Source of the DNA: Rhodothermus profundi
GTDB lineage: Bacteria > Bacteroidota > Rhodothermia > Rhodothermales > Rhodothermaceae
Direction: 5' to 3'
NCBI RefSeq assembly: GCF_900142415.1
Contig: NZ_FRAU01000002.1
Coordinates: 248,001 to 312,000, forward strand
DNA: 64,000 nucleotides
The translations under genes were made by a program, and so were the position numbers. This document shows, piece after piece, positions 9,904 to 18,005 of this stretch; positions within the stretch are counted from its first letter, which is position 1, and each line of letters opens with the position of its first letter. The notes beneath the pieces were generated by a model. It made no database searches and had not been told where the DNA came from. It worked only from the letters and a program-made list of their open reading frames with translations.

Positions 9904-11756
9904 ATGCGCCGTTACATGCCATGTATCAACGCGTTCTGTTGATCTTACTGCTGGCCGGATGTGCGGCCGAGCGCTCAACCGGCCCGCACGTGCCGGACTG
10001 GGCAGCCGATGCCGTCTGGTATCAGATTTTTCCTGAGCGATTCTGGAACGGCGACCCCACAAACGATCCCACGCGGGCTTCGCTCGAATATCCACCTGCT
10101 CTGCCCGAAGCACCGCCCTCATGGCGGTTGTCGCGCTGGACTGCCGACTGGTACGCGCGCGACGACTGGGAACGGGAGATGGGAGACGACTTCTACGAGA
10201 GCTATGCGGTCTTTCACCGACGCTATGGGGGTGATCTGCAGGGCGTAATTGACCGACTCGACTATCTGCAAGAGCTCGGCATTACGGCTATTTACTTCAA
10301 CCCCGTCTTTTATGCACGCTCGCTGCACAAGTACGACGGGAACACCTTCCACCACATCGACCCGTATTTTGGACCGGATCCGGAGGGCGATCTGGCCCTT
10401 ATGGCCCAGGAGACCGAGGACCCGAACACCTGGCACTGGACTGCCGCTGATCGGCTGTTTTTGCAACTGATCCAGGAAGCGCACGCTCGGGGCATGCGCA
10501 TCATCATTGATGGCGTTTTCAACCATACCGGCCGTGACTTTTTTGCCTTTGCCGACCTGCGCCGCCGCCAGCAGGACTCGCCCTACAAGGACTGGTATAT
10601 CGTCTACAGCTTCGACGATCCAGCGACCCCCGATACCAACGAATTCGACTATGAAGGCTGGTGGGGGGTCAAGACCCTGCCGGTTTTTGCAGACAATGAA
10701 GACGGCACCGACCTGCATCCTGGACCCAAGCGCTATATCTTCCACGCTACAGCTCGCTGGATGGACCCCGACGGCGATGGAGACCCGTCTGACGGCATTG
10801 ATGGCTGGCGGCTGGACGTGACGAACGAGGTACCTGTAGGCTTCTGGGCAGACTGGAACGCCTATGTGCGGGAGCTGAACCCGAACGCCTATACGGTTAC
10901 CGAACTCTGGCAGGATGCCAGTGAAATGATTGTGCAGGGCGGTTTTTCGGCAACAATGAACTACTTTGCCTTTGCCTTTCCGGTTAAAGCATTTCTGATC
11001 GACTTTGGACTGGACGCTTCTGCCTTTGCCCGGCTGCTTGACGAGCGGCGCAACCGGTATCCAGAAGCTGTGCAATATGCCCTGCAGAACCTGATTGACT
11101 CACACGACACCGACCGGCTGGCCTCCATGATCGTCAACCGGAACCCGGCCGACGTCCACCAGGATCAGTTTGGCTACGACCGGGACGTCTCGCCGCGTCA
11201 CAACCCGAGCTACGATGTGCATGCGCCTGATGCTACCGGACGGGCTATCCAGCGGCTAGTGGCGCTTTTCCAGATGACCTACGTGGGCGCACCCATGATC
11301 TACTATGGCACGGAAGCCGGAATGTGGGGAGCGGATGACCCAGACGACCGAAAGCCCATGGTCTGGCCCGAGCTGACCTATGCCGACGAAGCCTCTGACC
11401 CACTGGGACGACCTCGCCGGCCGGACCCGGTACGGTTCGATAGTTCTCTGTTTCGCTTCTATCAGCAGATCATTGCGCTGCGCAGGCAATCGGCTGCCTT
11501 GCGCCGGGGCACGTTTTCGGTGTTGACGGCCGATGGCGGCCTGTTTGTGTTCCGCCGAACGCTCGGCGACGAACAGGTGCTGGTGGCGCTCAATCGTGAG
11601 GAAACGGCACGGAAGCTCGCGCTGCCGCTGGCTGAAGCAACGCGCTTCCAGGTTCGCCTGGCGACGGTAGCTGAAGGATATGCGGTGACGTCTGCTGCTG
11701 ACACGCTCCATCTAACGCTTCCATCGCTGAGTGGCCTGGTGCTGGTGCGAGAGTGA
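9900..11756 (+). CDS. GH13 alpha-glucan hydrolase lipoprotein (neopullulanase/cyclomaltodextrinase-like)
   Basis: About 618 residues. The start at 9900 overlaps the previous stop in ATGA; an internal ATG at 9921 gives a tighter lipoprotein signal (MYQRVLLILLLAGC), so either could be used. The lipobox LAGC predicts a lipid-anchored protein. The barrel begins with VWYQIFPERFWNGD and shows region I DGVFNHTG, region II GWRLDVTNEV, region III VTELWQ and region IV LIDSHDTDR, so the Asp, Glu and Asp catalytic residues are intact. The long insert between strand 2 and region I is like neopullulanase or periplasmic amylases. Together with the upstream T9SS-exported amylase it suggests stepwise starch breakdown, first outside the cell and then at a membrane-anchored enzyme. 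Confidence 0.9.
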   Translation: MNAPLHAMYQRVLLILLLAGCAAERSTGPHVPDWAADAVWYQIFPERFWNGDPTNDPTRASLEYPPALPEAPPSWRLSRWTADWYARDDWEREMGDDFYESYAVFHRRYGGDLQGVIDRLDYLQELGITAIYFNPVFYARSLHKYDGNTFHHIDPYFGPDPEGDLALMAQETEDPNTWHWTAADRLFLQLIQEAHARGMRIIIDGVFNHTGRDFFAFADLRRRQQDSPYKDWYIVYSFDDPATPDTNEFDYEGWWGVKTLPVFADNEDGTDLHPGPKRYIFHATARWMDPDGDGDPSDGIDGWRLDVTNEVPVGFWADWNAYVRELNPNAYTVTELWQDASEMIVQGGFSATMNYFAFAFPVKAFLIDFGLDASAFARLLDERRNRYPEAVQYALQNLIDSHDTDRLASMIVNRNPADVHQDQFGYDRDVSPRHNPSYDVHAPDATGRAIQRLVALFQMTYVGAPMIYYGTEAGMWGADDPDDRKPMVWPELTYADEASDPLGRPRRPDPVRFDSSLFRFYQQIIALRRQSAALRRGTFSVLTADGGLFVFRRTLGDEQVLVALNREETARKLALPLAEATRFQVRLATVAEGYAVTSAADTLHLTLPSLSGLVLVRE

Positions 11757-11762
11757 AGCGAG

Positions 11763-11779
11763 GCCGCCACGATGGCGGC
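11763..11779. terminator. Short hairpin between convergent genes
   Basis: A 7-bp perfect stem (11763-11769 with 11773-11779) with a 3-base loop lies in the 53-base gap between two convergent genes. There is no T tract, so termination activity is doubtful. Confidence 0.3.
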
Positions 11780-11809
11780 GACCCGCTGCAGGGATGCAGT
11801 GGGGAAGCA

Positions 11810-13528
11810 TCAGGAGGGGAGTACCTTCAAAATGACCAGCGTAAAATCGTCGTCGGCATTGGCAGGGCGGTTTGTAAACTGCTCGACGGCCTGTTGCACG
11901 GCAGTTACGATAGCGTGAGCGGACTGATGGCGATGAGCTTGCAGACAGGTCAGGAGTCGGTCTTCCCCAAAAGGCTCATGGTGGGGGCCCATTGCTTCGG
12001 TGACCCCATCGGTGAAAAGTACGAGCAAATCGCCGGCGTTCAGCGACAACCGTTCGGCTTCGTAGCGAGCCTCTGGTAACACGCCCAGGAGCAGGCCTCC
12101 ATGGCTTAGCCGTTCCACTTGGCCAGAAGCGCGAAGTAAAAGCGGGGGATTGTGCCCGGCATTCACATAGGTAAGCTGGTGGGTAGAGGGAGTATAGCGA
12201 GCTTGAAAGAATGTGATGAACTGGTCGGGTTCGGTGTTATCGCAGATGACCCGGTTGATCTGGGCCGTGCTTTGTTCCAGCGTGCTTTCAAGGGGCAGGA
12301 GCACGTGCAGACAGGCCTGCAGGTTGGCCATGAGCAGGGCAGCGGCCATCCCTTTGCCGGCCACGTCGGCAATGGCCAGCCGCAGGCTCCCATCGGATTC
12401 ATAGAGCACGTCGTAGTAGTCGCCGCCCACATCCTGGCTGGGCAGGGCACATGCGGCCAGTTGCACACCGGGCGCTTCGGGCAACCGTTGCGGCAGCAGG
12501 CGCTGCTGGATCTGGCGAGCCCGTTGCAGTTCGCGTTCTAAGTGTTGGCGTTCAATCTGGGCCTCGATCAGAAACGTGTTGCGGATGGCCGAGGCGGCCA
12601 GGGTGCCCAGGGCATAGAGAAACTCAATTTCACCCGGACCGTAGGCGGCTCCGTTGATGCGCCGGCCCAGTCCCAGTACGGCTTGCGTAACGCCCTGCTG
12701 CCGAATGGGCAGTACCAGATACAGATGAAAGGCGCGCAGCCAGTCCCAGGTAGCAGACGCCTCTTCCAGGAGCAGGGGGTGTTCCAGGCGGCCCAGTTGC
12801 GCTGCACGTTCGGGGGGGAGGGTTGCAGGCAGGCCTCGGCTGGCGAGCACTTCAAAGGAGGCGGTTCCATCCGGCGCTTCCACGCGCACCAGGAGCAGAT
12901 AGCGGTTGATCAGGAGCTGGCCCATTAAGGCCAGCGAAAGCAGATGAGCCAGTCGATCCCGGTCGATGGTAGCATTGAATTCCTGGGACAGCTCAAACAA
13001 CGTGTCGAGCTGTTGCAATCGAAGGTCAAGGTCTCGGTTGGCCTGTTGCAGCTCTTCAATCAGGAGGGCGTTATGCAGCGCCGCAGCCGAAAGCGTGGCC
13101 AGAGCCTGCGCGAATTCCAGTTCCCGTTTTGAGAAAGGCTGGCCTGTTGCCTTGCGGCCCAGCGCAAGGAGGCCCAGCAGCCGATGTCGAAACATCAGGG
13201 GAACAACCAGGCATAGCCCGTGCGCGCGTAGTGCGTCAGGTACCTCGGCATCATGGAGCAGATGGTCTGAAGGCGGCAGGGGTAAGTCCAGCGTCGTGCC
13301 GGGCGTCAGATCTACGGGGCCTCGCGCATCGGCTACCCGGAAGCGCTGGGCGAGTGGATCAAACAACAACACAGCACCTCGTGTAACCAGCAGCTTGCTG
13401 AGCGTTGAAAGCAGCAGGTTGCGCACCACGGCTTCTCGGTCATCCGACGTGCTCAGCAGGCGGCTGGCCTCGTAAAGGGCGCGCAGATCAAAACGGTCGG
13501 TGGGTTTGGCTGTCGCGTGATCGCTCAT
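11810..13528 (-). CDS. GAF-domain SpoIIE/RsbU-type serine phosphatase
   Basis: The 572-residue protein has two GAF-like domains (about residues 15-170 and 185-340), a short helical linker (LERELQRARQIQQRLLPQ) that is typical just before the phosphatase, and a C-terminal PP2C-like SpoIIE domain. In the last part IADVAGKGMAAALLMA and LVLFTDGVTEAM carry the metal-binding aspartates. Such proteins dephosphorylate an anti-sigma-factor antagonist in partner-switching stress systems, but no antagonist or anti-sigma gene is visible next to it, so its partner is unknown. Its start overlaps the stop of the upstream phosphodiesterase gene by 4 bases, so the two form one unit. There are no transmembrane segments, so it is cytoplasmic and the GAF domains probably sense a small ligand. 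Confidence 0.88.
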   Translation of the reverse strand: MSDHATAKPTDRFDLRALYEASRLLSTSDDREAVVRNLLLSTLSKLLVTRGAVLLFDPLAQRFRVADARGPVDLTPGTTLDLPLPPSDHLLHDAEVPDALRAHGLCLVVPLMFRHRLLGLLALGRKATGQPFSKRELEFAQALATLSAAALHNALLIEELQQANRDLDLRLQQLDTLFELSQEFNATIDRDRLAHLLSLALMGQLLINRYLLLVRVEAPDGTASFEVLASRGLPATLPPERAAQLGRLEHPLLLEEASATWDWLRAFHLYLVLPIRQQGVTQAVLGLGRRINGAAYGPGEIEFLYALGTLAASAIRNTFLIEAQIERQHLERELQRARQIQQRLLPQRLPEAPGVQLAACALPSQDVGGDYYDVLYESDGSLRLAIADVAGKGMAAALLMANLQACLHVLLPLESTLEQSTAQINRVICDNTEPDQFITFFQARYTPSTHQLTYVNAGHNPPLLLRASGQVERLSHGGLLLGVLPEARYEAERLSLNAGDLLVLFTDGVTEAMGPHHEPFGEDRLLTCLQAHRHQSAHAIVTAVQQAVEQFTNRPANADDDFTLVILKVLPS

Positions 13529-14037
13529 GGCGCCGAGGCTTCAGGGATTTCATCGAGGTGTACCACTTCCGCCTGACGGGTGCGGCCCTGTGCCAGGTGC
13601 AAGCGCACGCAGGTTTTGATGCGATGCAAGCCTTCGCGTCCGGCTGCTCCAGGGTTCAGGTACAGCATACCGTTTAGCGACGAAACGCGTTCGATGCGAA
13701 GAATATGGCTGTGGCCGCAGATAAACACATCGGGTCGTTGCTGGCGTAGTCGCGAAGCAATGCCGGGCGCCCAGCGTCCGGGGCGCCCTCCGATATGGGT
13801 CATCCAGATCCGCACCCCTTCCAGCATGAGCGTAAGCTCTGCGGGAAGGCGCCGGCGCAGCTCAGGCCCGTCAATGTTGCCATAAACGGCATGGACGGGC
13901 GCCAGGGTTTTGAGCCGTTCGAGCACGTCAATCGAACCAACGTCGCCGGCATGCAAGATCAGGTCCACATCTGCAAACGCTTCCGGCAGCGCTGGATGGA
14001 AAAAGCCATGCGTGTCTGAGAGAATGCCCAGAATCAT
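13525..14037 (-). CDS. MJ0936/YfcE-family metallophosphoesterase
   Basis: The 170-residue protein contains the full calcineurin-like motif set: SDTHG near the N-terminus, HAGDVG, YGNIDGPE, THIGG and GHSHI. These residues bind two metal ions. Members of this small family act on phosphodiester bonds in vitro; the natural substrate is usually unknown. The length is normal for the family. It is the first gene of a two-gene unit with the GAF/SpoIIE phosphatase, overlapping it by 4 bases. Confidence 0.88.
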   Translation of the reverse strand: MILGILSDTHGFFHPALPEAFADVDLILHAGDVGSIDVLERLKTLAPVHAVYGNIDGPELRRRLPAELTLMLEGVRIWMTHIGGRPGRWAPGIASRLRQQRPDVFICGHSHILRIERVSSLNGMLYLNPGAAGREGLHRIKTCVRLHLAQGRTRQAEVVHLDEIPEASAP

Positions 14038-14132
14038 AACGCCATGCGGCGTGTCACACCGTCGCTGATTGGCAGAGAAAATACGACGCCCGCCGGTGGC
14101 ATCAAAAATGGAGGGTTCGCAATGGCCAGTCG

Positions 14133-15125
14133 TCAGCGAAGCGTCAGGCGCAATCCGGCCTGCACCCGCGGCGCAGCTTCTTCCGTTTCAGAGGACCAGA
14201 AGAGCAGGGGCAGGCCTACGAACGGCAAAATCTGATAGGAGGGGCGATTGTATTCCAGGCCGCTCTGCACCCAGACAATTCCGCCGGTATACGTGCGCTC
14301 CCACGTCGCTGCTGCATCGGCGCTACGCTTGCCAGCCCCTTCAGCCATGGTACGGGTTTCTCGCGCCGATTCGATCAGGTTGTAGTAGCGGGCTGTTCCC
14401 GTCAGGCTGACAAAAACATTGCTGCGGGCGGGATTAAGCAGCAATGCGTAACGCACGAGCAGGTGCAGCTCCCATCCAAAGGCTTGCTGATAGGTAATTT
14501 CAAAGCGAGGCGGCGGATCGGCGGTTGTGAAAGCAGCATCTGAAGCTGTTTCGGGCTCTTCCAGGGGCGTCCAGCGCTCGTAGCCTGTGCGCACGCGGCG
14601 CAGGCCAACGGCGTAGTTGGCTACCACAAACGGCGATAGCAACGATGAGGTAAGAAGAGCCACATCGATTTGAGGAAAACCGAGCATGCCATCCATGGCC
14701 GGATCGACAGCCAGTCGGAAGGCATAGCTGTCCTTTTCGGAAGCCTGGTAGAATTTGAGAAGAATCCAATCAATGGCCAGCGTACGGCCAGTAGTTCCGC
14801 CACTGGCGTTGAGAACGACGCCGAGATCAAGCTGATCTCCCAGCGCATAGTTCAGGTGGAAGCGCAGCCCTAAAGGCAGGCCGAACAGTCCACTACTGGC
14901 TGGGCCACTTTCCTGGCCCAATGTGCGAGCACAGCAGAATAGCTCGGTTCCCACCGCATAGCCATCAAAGAAACTGCGGCGGGCCGTTTCGCTATGATAG
15001 AGCCCATCATTGAGCTGAGCGGGCGTCTGCGCTCTGGTCGGATCGCTTAAACCGGCGCCCAGCAGCAGTAACATACTGCCGGTGCGGGCAATCCGACGTA
15101 GCGCCTGGAAGCCTGCGCCTCGCAT
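14133..15125 (-). CDS. Hypothetical exported protein
   Basis: About 330 residues from the ATG at 15125. The frame continues upstream to 15185, but that stretch overlaps a hairpin and reads unlike a protein N-terminus. A signal peptide is likely (MLLLLGAGLSDPTRAQ). The rest is rich in aromatic residues and alternating strands (for example LRFHLNYALGDQLDLGVVLN and ending LQAGLRLTLR), so an outer-membrane beta-barrel of about 12-16 strands is a fair guess. I do not recognise a family. It has its own promoter upstream and no operon partner. Confidence 0.7.
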   Translation of the reverse strand: MRGAGFQALRRIARTGSMLLLLGAGLSDPTRAQTPAQLNDGLYHSETARRSFFDGYAVGTELFCCARTLGQESGPASSGLFGLPLGLRFHLNYALGDQLDLGVVLNASGGTTGRTLAIDWILLKFYQASEKDSYAFRLAVDPAMDGMLGFPQIDVALLTSSLLSPFVVANYAVGLRRVRTGYERWTPLEEPETASDAAFTTADPPPRFEITYQQAFGWELHLLVRYALLLNPARSNVFVSLTGTARYYNLIESARETRTMAEGAGKRSADAAATWERTYTGGIVWVQSGLEYNRPSYQILPFVGLPLLFWSSETEEAAPRVQAGLRLTLR

Positions 15126-15153
15126 GGTGGGGGATCGATGGTGAAAAATAAAC

Positions 15154-15174
15154 GGTACGGGATCGGACCGTACC
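15154..15174 (-). terminator. Hairpin with T-rich tail between the UPF0173 gene and the hypothetical barrel gene
   Basis: A perfect 7-bp stem (15154-15160 with 15168-15174) is followed on the minus strand by GTTTATTTTTC. It could end the UPF0173 transcript. It also lies downstream of the promoter of the next gene, so it could act as a leader attenuator instead. Confidence 0.5.
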
Positions 15175-15182
15175 TTTCTGTA

Positions 15183-15212
15183 CAATTTAACAATTTAAAA
15201 ATTATCTGCAAG
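15183..15212 (-). promoter_or_regulatory. Bacteroidota-type promoter for the hypothetical barrel gene
   Basis: On the minus strand CTTG (15209-15212) is separated by 19 bases from TAAATTG (15183-15189), in line with the TTTG / TAnnTTTG pattern. Transcription would start about 55 bases before the 15125 start codon. Confidence 0.5.
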
Positions 15213-15224
15213 AAGTCCAGCCTC

Positions 15225-15908
15225 TTAGAGGGTCAGGCTTTCTCCTGGCTTCATTACCTGCACCTTGAATCCTTCCTGCTCCAGACGCTTGCGGCACTGC
15301 TCAATATCGATCTGGATGGGCGGAAACGTGTTGTAGTGGATGGGAATAATCAAGCCAGGTTTGAGCATCCTGGCAGCCCGAACGGCTCCTTCAACGCCCA
15401 TGGTGAACAGATCGCCTACCGGCATCAGGGCGACGTCAATGTTATAGTCTTCGCCATACCAGGCCATTTCGGCGAAGGGGCACGTGTCGCCCAGGTCATA
15501 GATAACCTTTCCTTCGATTTCGAGCAAGTACCCATTGGGGTTACCACCATAGGTGCCATCGGGGAATGAGGAGGAGTGCCGGGCATAGGTCTGCGTCACA
15601 CGGCCCCACGGAAATTGCCAGGAGCCTCCTGTGTTCATAGGGTGCACGTTGTTGTGCCCATGCTTCTGGGCATACTGAGTGATTTCAAAGTTGGCAATCA
15701 GCAGGGCACCGGTGCGGCGTGCAATGTCCAGGGTGTCGCCCCAGTGGTCGCCATGGGCATGCGTCAGTAGAATGACATCAGGCTGCAACTGATCAGGTGT
15801 GACTACCCCCTGCGTGTGCGGATTGCCCGTGATAAAGGGGTCGAAAAGGAGCGTGGTCCCGTTTGTCTCAATCTGGAAGGCCGAATGTCCGAAATAGGTG
15901 AGCTTCAT
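15225..15908 (-). CDS. UPF0173 metal-dependent hydrolase (metallo-beta-lactamase fold)
   Basis: 227 residues from the ATG at 15908, which gives the standard N-terminus MKLTYFGHSAFQIE; a longer frame upstream is not supported by the family. The metal-binding motif HAHGDHWGD and later PMNTGG, DLGDT and PIHYNTFP are all present, as in the UPF0173/UlaG-like group of the metallo-beta-lactamase superfamily. The substrate of this group is generally not known. The length is normal. It is separated from the downstream barrel gene by a hairpin and a promoter. Confidence 0.88.
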   Translation of the reverse strand: MKLTYFGHSAFQIETNGTTLLFDPFITGNPHTQGVVTPDQLQPDVILLTHAHGDHWGDTLDIARRTGALLIANFEITQYAQKHGHNNVHPMNTGGSWQFPWGRVTQTYARHSSSFPDGTYGGNPNGYLLEIEGKVIYDLGDTCPFAEMAWYGEDYNIDVALMPVGDLFTMGVEGAVRAARMLKPGLIIPIHYNTFPPIQIDIEQCRKRLEQEGFKVQVMKPGESLTL

Positions 15909-16009
15909 GGCTATCCCTGGTTTAATTGGACCGGATACGCCTGTCGTAATAAACAAGAAGCCAAGCGTTTTTGCCAGTCGAAGGTACCGGGGTGCTTGTT
16001 ACGATTCGG

Positions 16010-18001
16010 CTACGTGCGGGCTACGCGATACAGCCAGTACACAAAGCCAAGGAAAACGAGCACGCCCAGTCCGTGGGCGATGGGCGTAAAGCTGTCAGGT
16101 ACCAGGCGCAGCACATCGGTGCTCTGGGCCAGCGCAAACGGAATGGCGAGCAGAATGCCCACCAGGGCTTCGCCAGTAATTAATCCGGAAGCGAAGAGCA
16201 GTCCGCGCGACGACTCCGACCGTCCGCCCAGGGCGCGCCCGGCTGCGTAGGACACGAGTCCGCCCACGAAGATGGGCACCGACAGCTCCAGGGGCAGGTA
16301 AATACCCACGGCAACCGCTAGCACAGGCATTCGGAAACTGCTTCCTCGAGCCTTCAATACCTGATCTGCTGCAATGATCGCAACGGCAATCAGGGCTCCG
16401 ATACCGATAATTGACCAGTCCAGACTACGGGCGAAGACCCCCTGCGCAACCGACTGCATGAGGCTGGCCTGCGGCGCTGCGAGCATCTGGGAGGGGTCCA
16501 TGCCCTCTCGGGGAAAGACGCCGCCCAGGCCGTACGCATTGAACAGCAGTTCCAGCACCGGAGCCAGCACCAGCGCAGCGGTTAGCACGCCGATCATTTG
16601 CATGATCTGCTGCTTGTAAGGCGTAGCCCCTACCAGATGGCCGGTTTTTAGATCCTGCATGTTATCGCCCGCAATGGCCGCTGCCGAACAGACCACGGCA
16701 CCGATCAGAATCGCCGTGGCCGCGGCGGCTGTTGCCCGTTCCGGATTGACCTGCAGGTCAAGCTGGCTGCCCAGCAGCACCAGCAAGAGCAAGGAAGCCG
16801 TCAGGATGGTCGCAATGGTAACGCCAGAGATTGGATTGTTCGAGGATCCTACCAGACCTGCCATGTAGCCGGCCACGGAGGAGAACAGAAAACCGGCGGT
16901 GAGGGCAAACAGGACACCGAAGGCTATCGTGGCCGCATAGGTGTCGTCCGACACGCCCAGATGCGGCTGATCGATCACGTGTAAAAACACGAATACGAGC
17001 GGAAGAGCCAGGGCCAGCGTACCTGCCAGCACAAAGTGAATGGGCGTGTCGCGCTCCGTGCGAGGAATGGTGCTCTGGTATCCTTTGCGGGCCTCGCGAA
17101 CAGCCTGCCAGGAAGCCCGCACGCCATCCCGAATGGGACGGATAAGCGACAGCAGGGCCCACAGGCCTCCTACGGCCATGGCGCCCACGCCCAGGTAGCG
17201 GATCTTGGTGCTCCAGATCTGCAGGGCCGCCTCATAGCCTTCGACGCCTTCCGGCAGGCCGTGCAGGGCGGTGTAAATGGGAATGCCGAAAAGCCACGAA
17301 ATCAGCCCTCCGGCAAAAACAAGCGTCGCAATGCGCAGGCCGACGATGTAGCCTACGCCCAGCAACGCCACACCCAGCTCGCTGCCAAAGCCAAACAGTG
17401 CGCGTCCGGCCTGCACAGCTCCTTCCACCGTGCCGGCCAGCACGCGGAAGCCGGTCTGGGCCAGTTTGACCAGGCCACCGGCAATGGCTGCTACCGCAAT
17501 GTCGCGTACGCCTCGGCCGCCCTCATCGCCTGCAATGAGCACTTCGGCCGTCGCGATGCCTTCGGGAAAGCGCAGTCCCCCTTCCAGGATGAGCGCCCGC
17601 CGCAACGGGATTGTAAACAACACGCCCAGCACGCCACCGGCCGCTGCCACGGCAAGGGTGTCGATGTAGGGAAAGCCGCGCCAGTACCCCAGCAGGATCA
17701 GAGCGGGCAGGGTAAAAATCACGCCGGCTGCCAGCGACTCCCCGGCTGAAGCAGCCGTCTGCACAATGTTGTTCTCCAAAATGTTGGACCGGCGAAACAG
17801 CCGTAGCACCCCCATCGAAATGACAGCAGCCGGAATGGAAGCCGACACGGTCATGCCTACCTTGAGCCCCAGGTAGGCATTTGCTGCTGCCAGCACCGCC
17901 GCGAGAATTACGCCCAGAATGAGCGCTTTGACCGTTATTTCCGGAAGCGACCTGTCAGGGGGTATGTAGGGACCCGTTGTAACCGAAGCCGGACGTTCCA
18001 T
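16010..18001 (-). CDS. OPT-family oligopeptide transporter
   Basis: The 663-residue protein is almost wholly hydrophobic with about 14-16 membrane segments. It begins PDRSLPEITVKALILGVIL and contains the conserved AANAYLGLKVGMTVSASIPAAV and a NNIVQTAASAGES motif, which mark the OPT family (bacterial branch). These proteins import small peptides or metal chelates by proton symport; the actual cargo cannot be told from sequence. It lies 4 bases downstream of the LamG/T9SS protein gene on the same strand, so co-transcription is likely, but no functional link is obvious. Confidence 0.9.
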   Translation of the reverse strand: MERPASVTTGPYIPPDRSLPEITVKALILGVILAAVLAAANAYLGLKVGMTVSASIPAAVISMGVLRLFRRSNILENNIVQTAASAGESLAAGVIFTLPALILLGYWRGFPYIDTLAVAAAGGVLGVLFTIPLRRALILEGGLRFPEGIATAEVLIAGDEGGRGVRDIAVAAIAGGLVKLAQTGFRVLAGTVEGAVQAGRALFGFGSELGVALLGVGYIVGLRIATLVFAGGLISWLFGIPIYTALHGLPEGVEGYEAALQIWSTKIRYLGVGAMAVGGLWALLSLIRPIRDGVRASWQAVREARKGYQSTIPRTERDTPIHFVLAGTLALALPLVFVFLHVIDQPHLGVSDDTYAATIAFGVLFALTAGFLFSSVAGYMAGLVGSSNNPISGVTIATILTASLLLLVLLGSQLDLQVNPERATAAAATAILIGAVVCSAAAIAGDNMQDLKTGHLVGATPYKQQIMQMIGVLTAALVLAPVLELLFNAYGLGGVFPREGMDPSQMLAAPQASLMQSVAQGVFARSLDWSIIGIGALIAVAIIAADQVLKARGSSFRMPVLAVAVGIYLPLELSVPIFVGGLVSYAAGRALGGRSESSRGLLFASGLITGEALVGILLAIPFALAQSTDVLRLVPDSFTPIAHGLGVLVFLGFVYWLYRVART

Positions 18002-18005
18002 AAGC

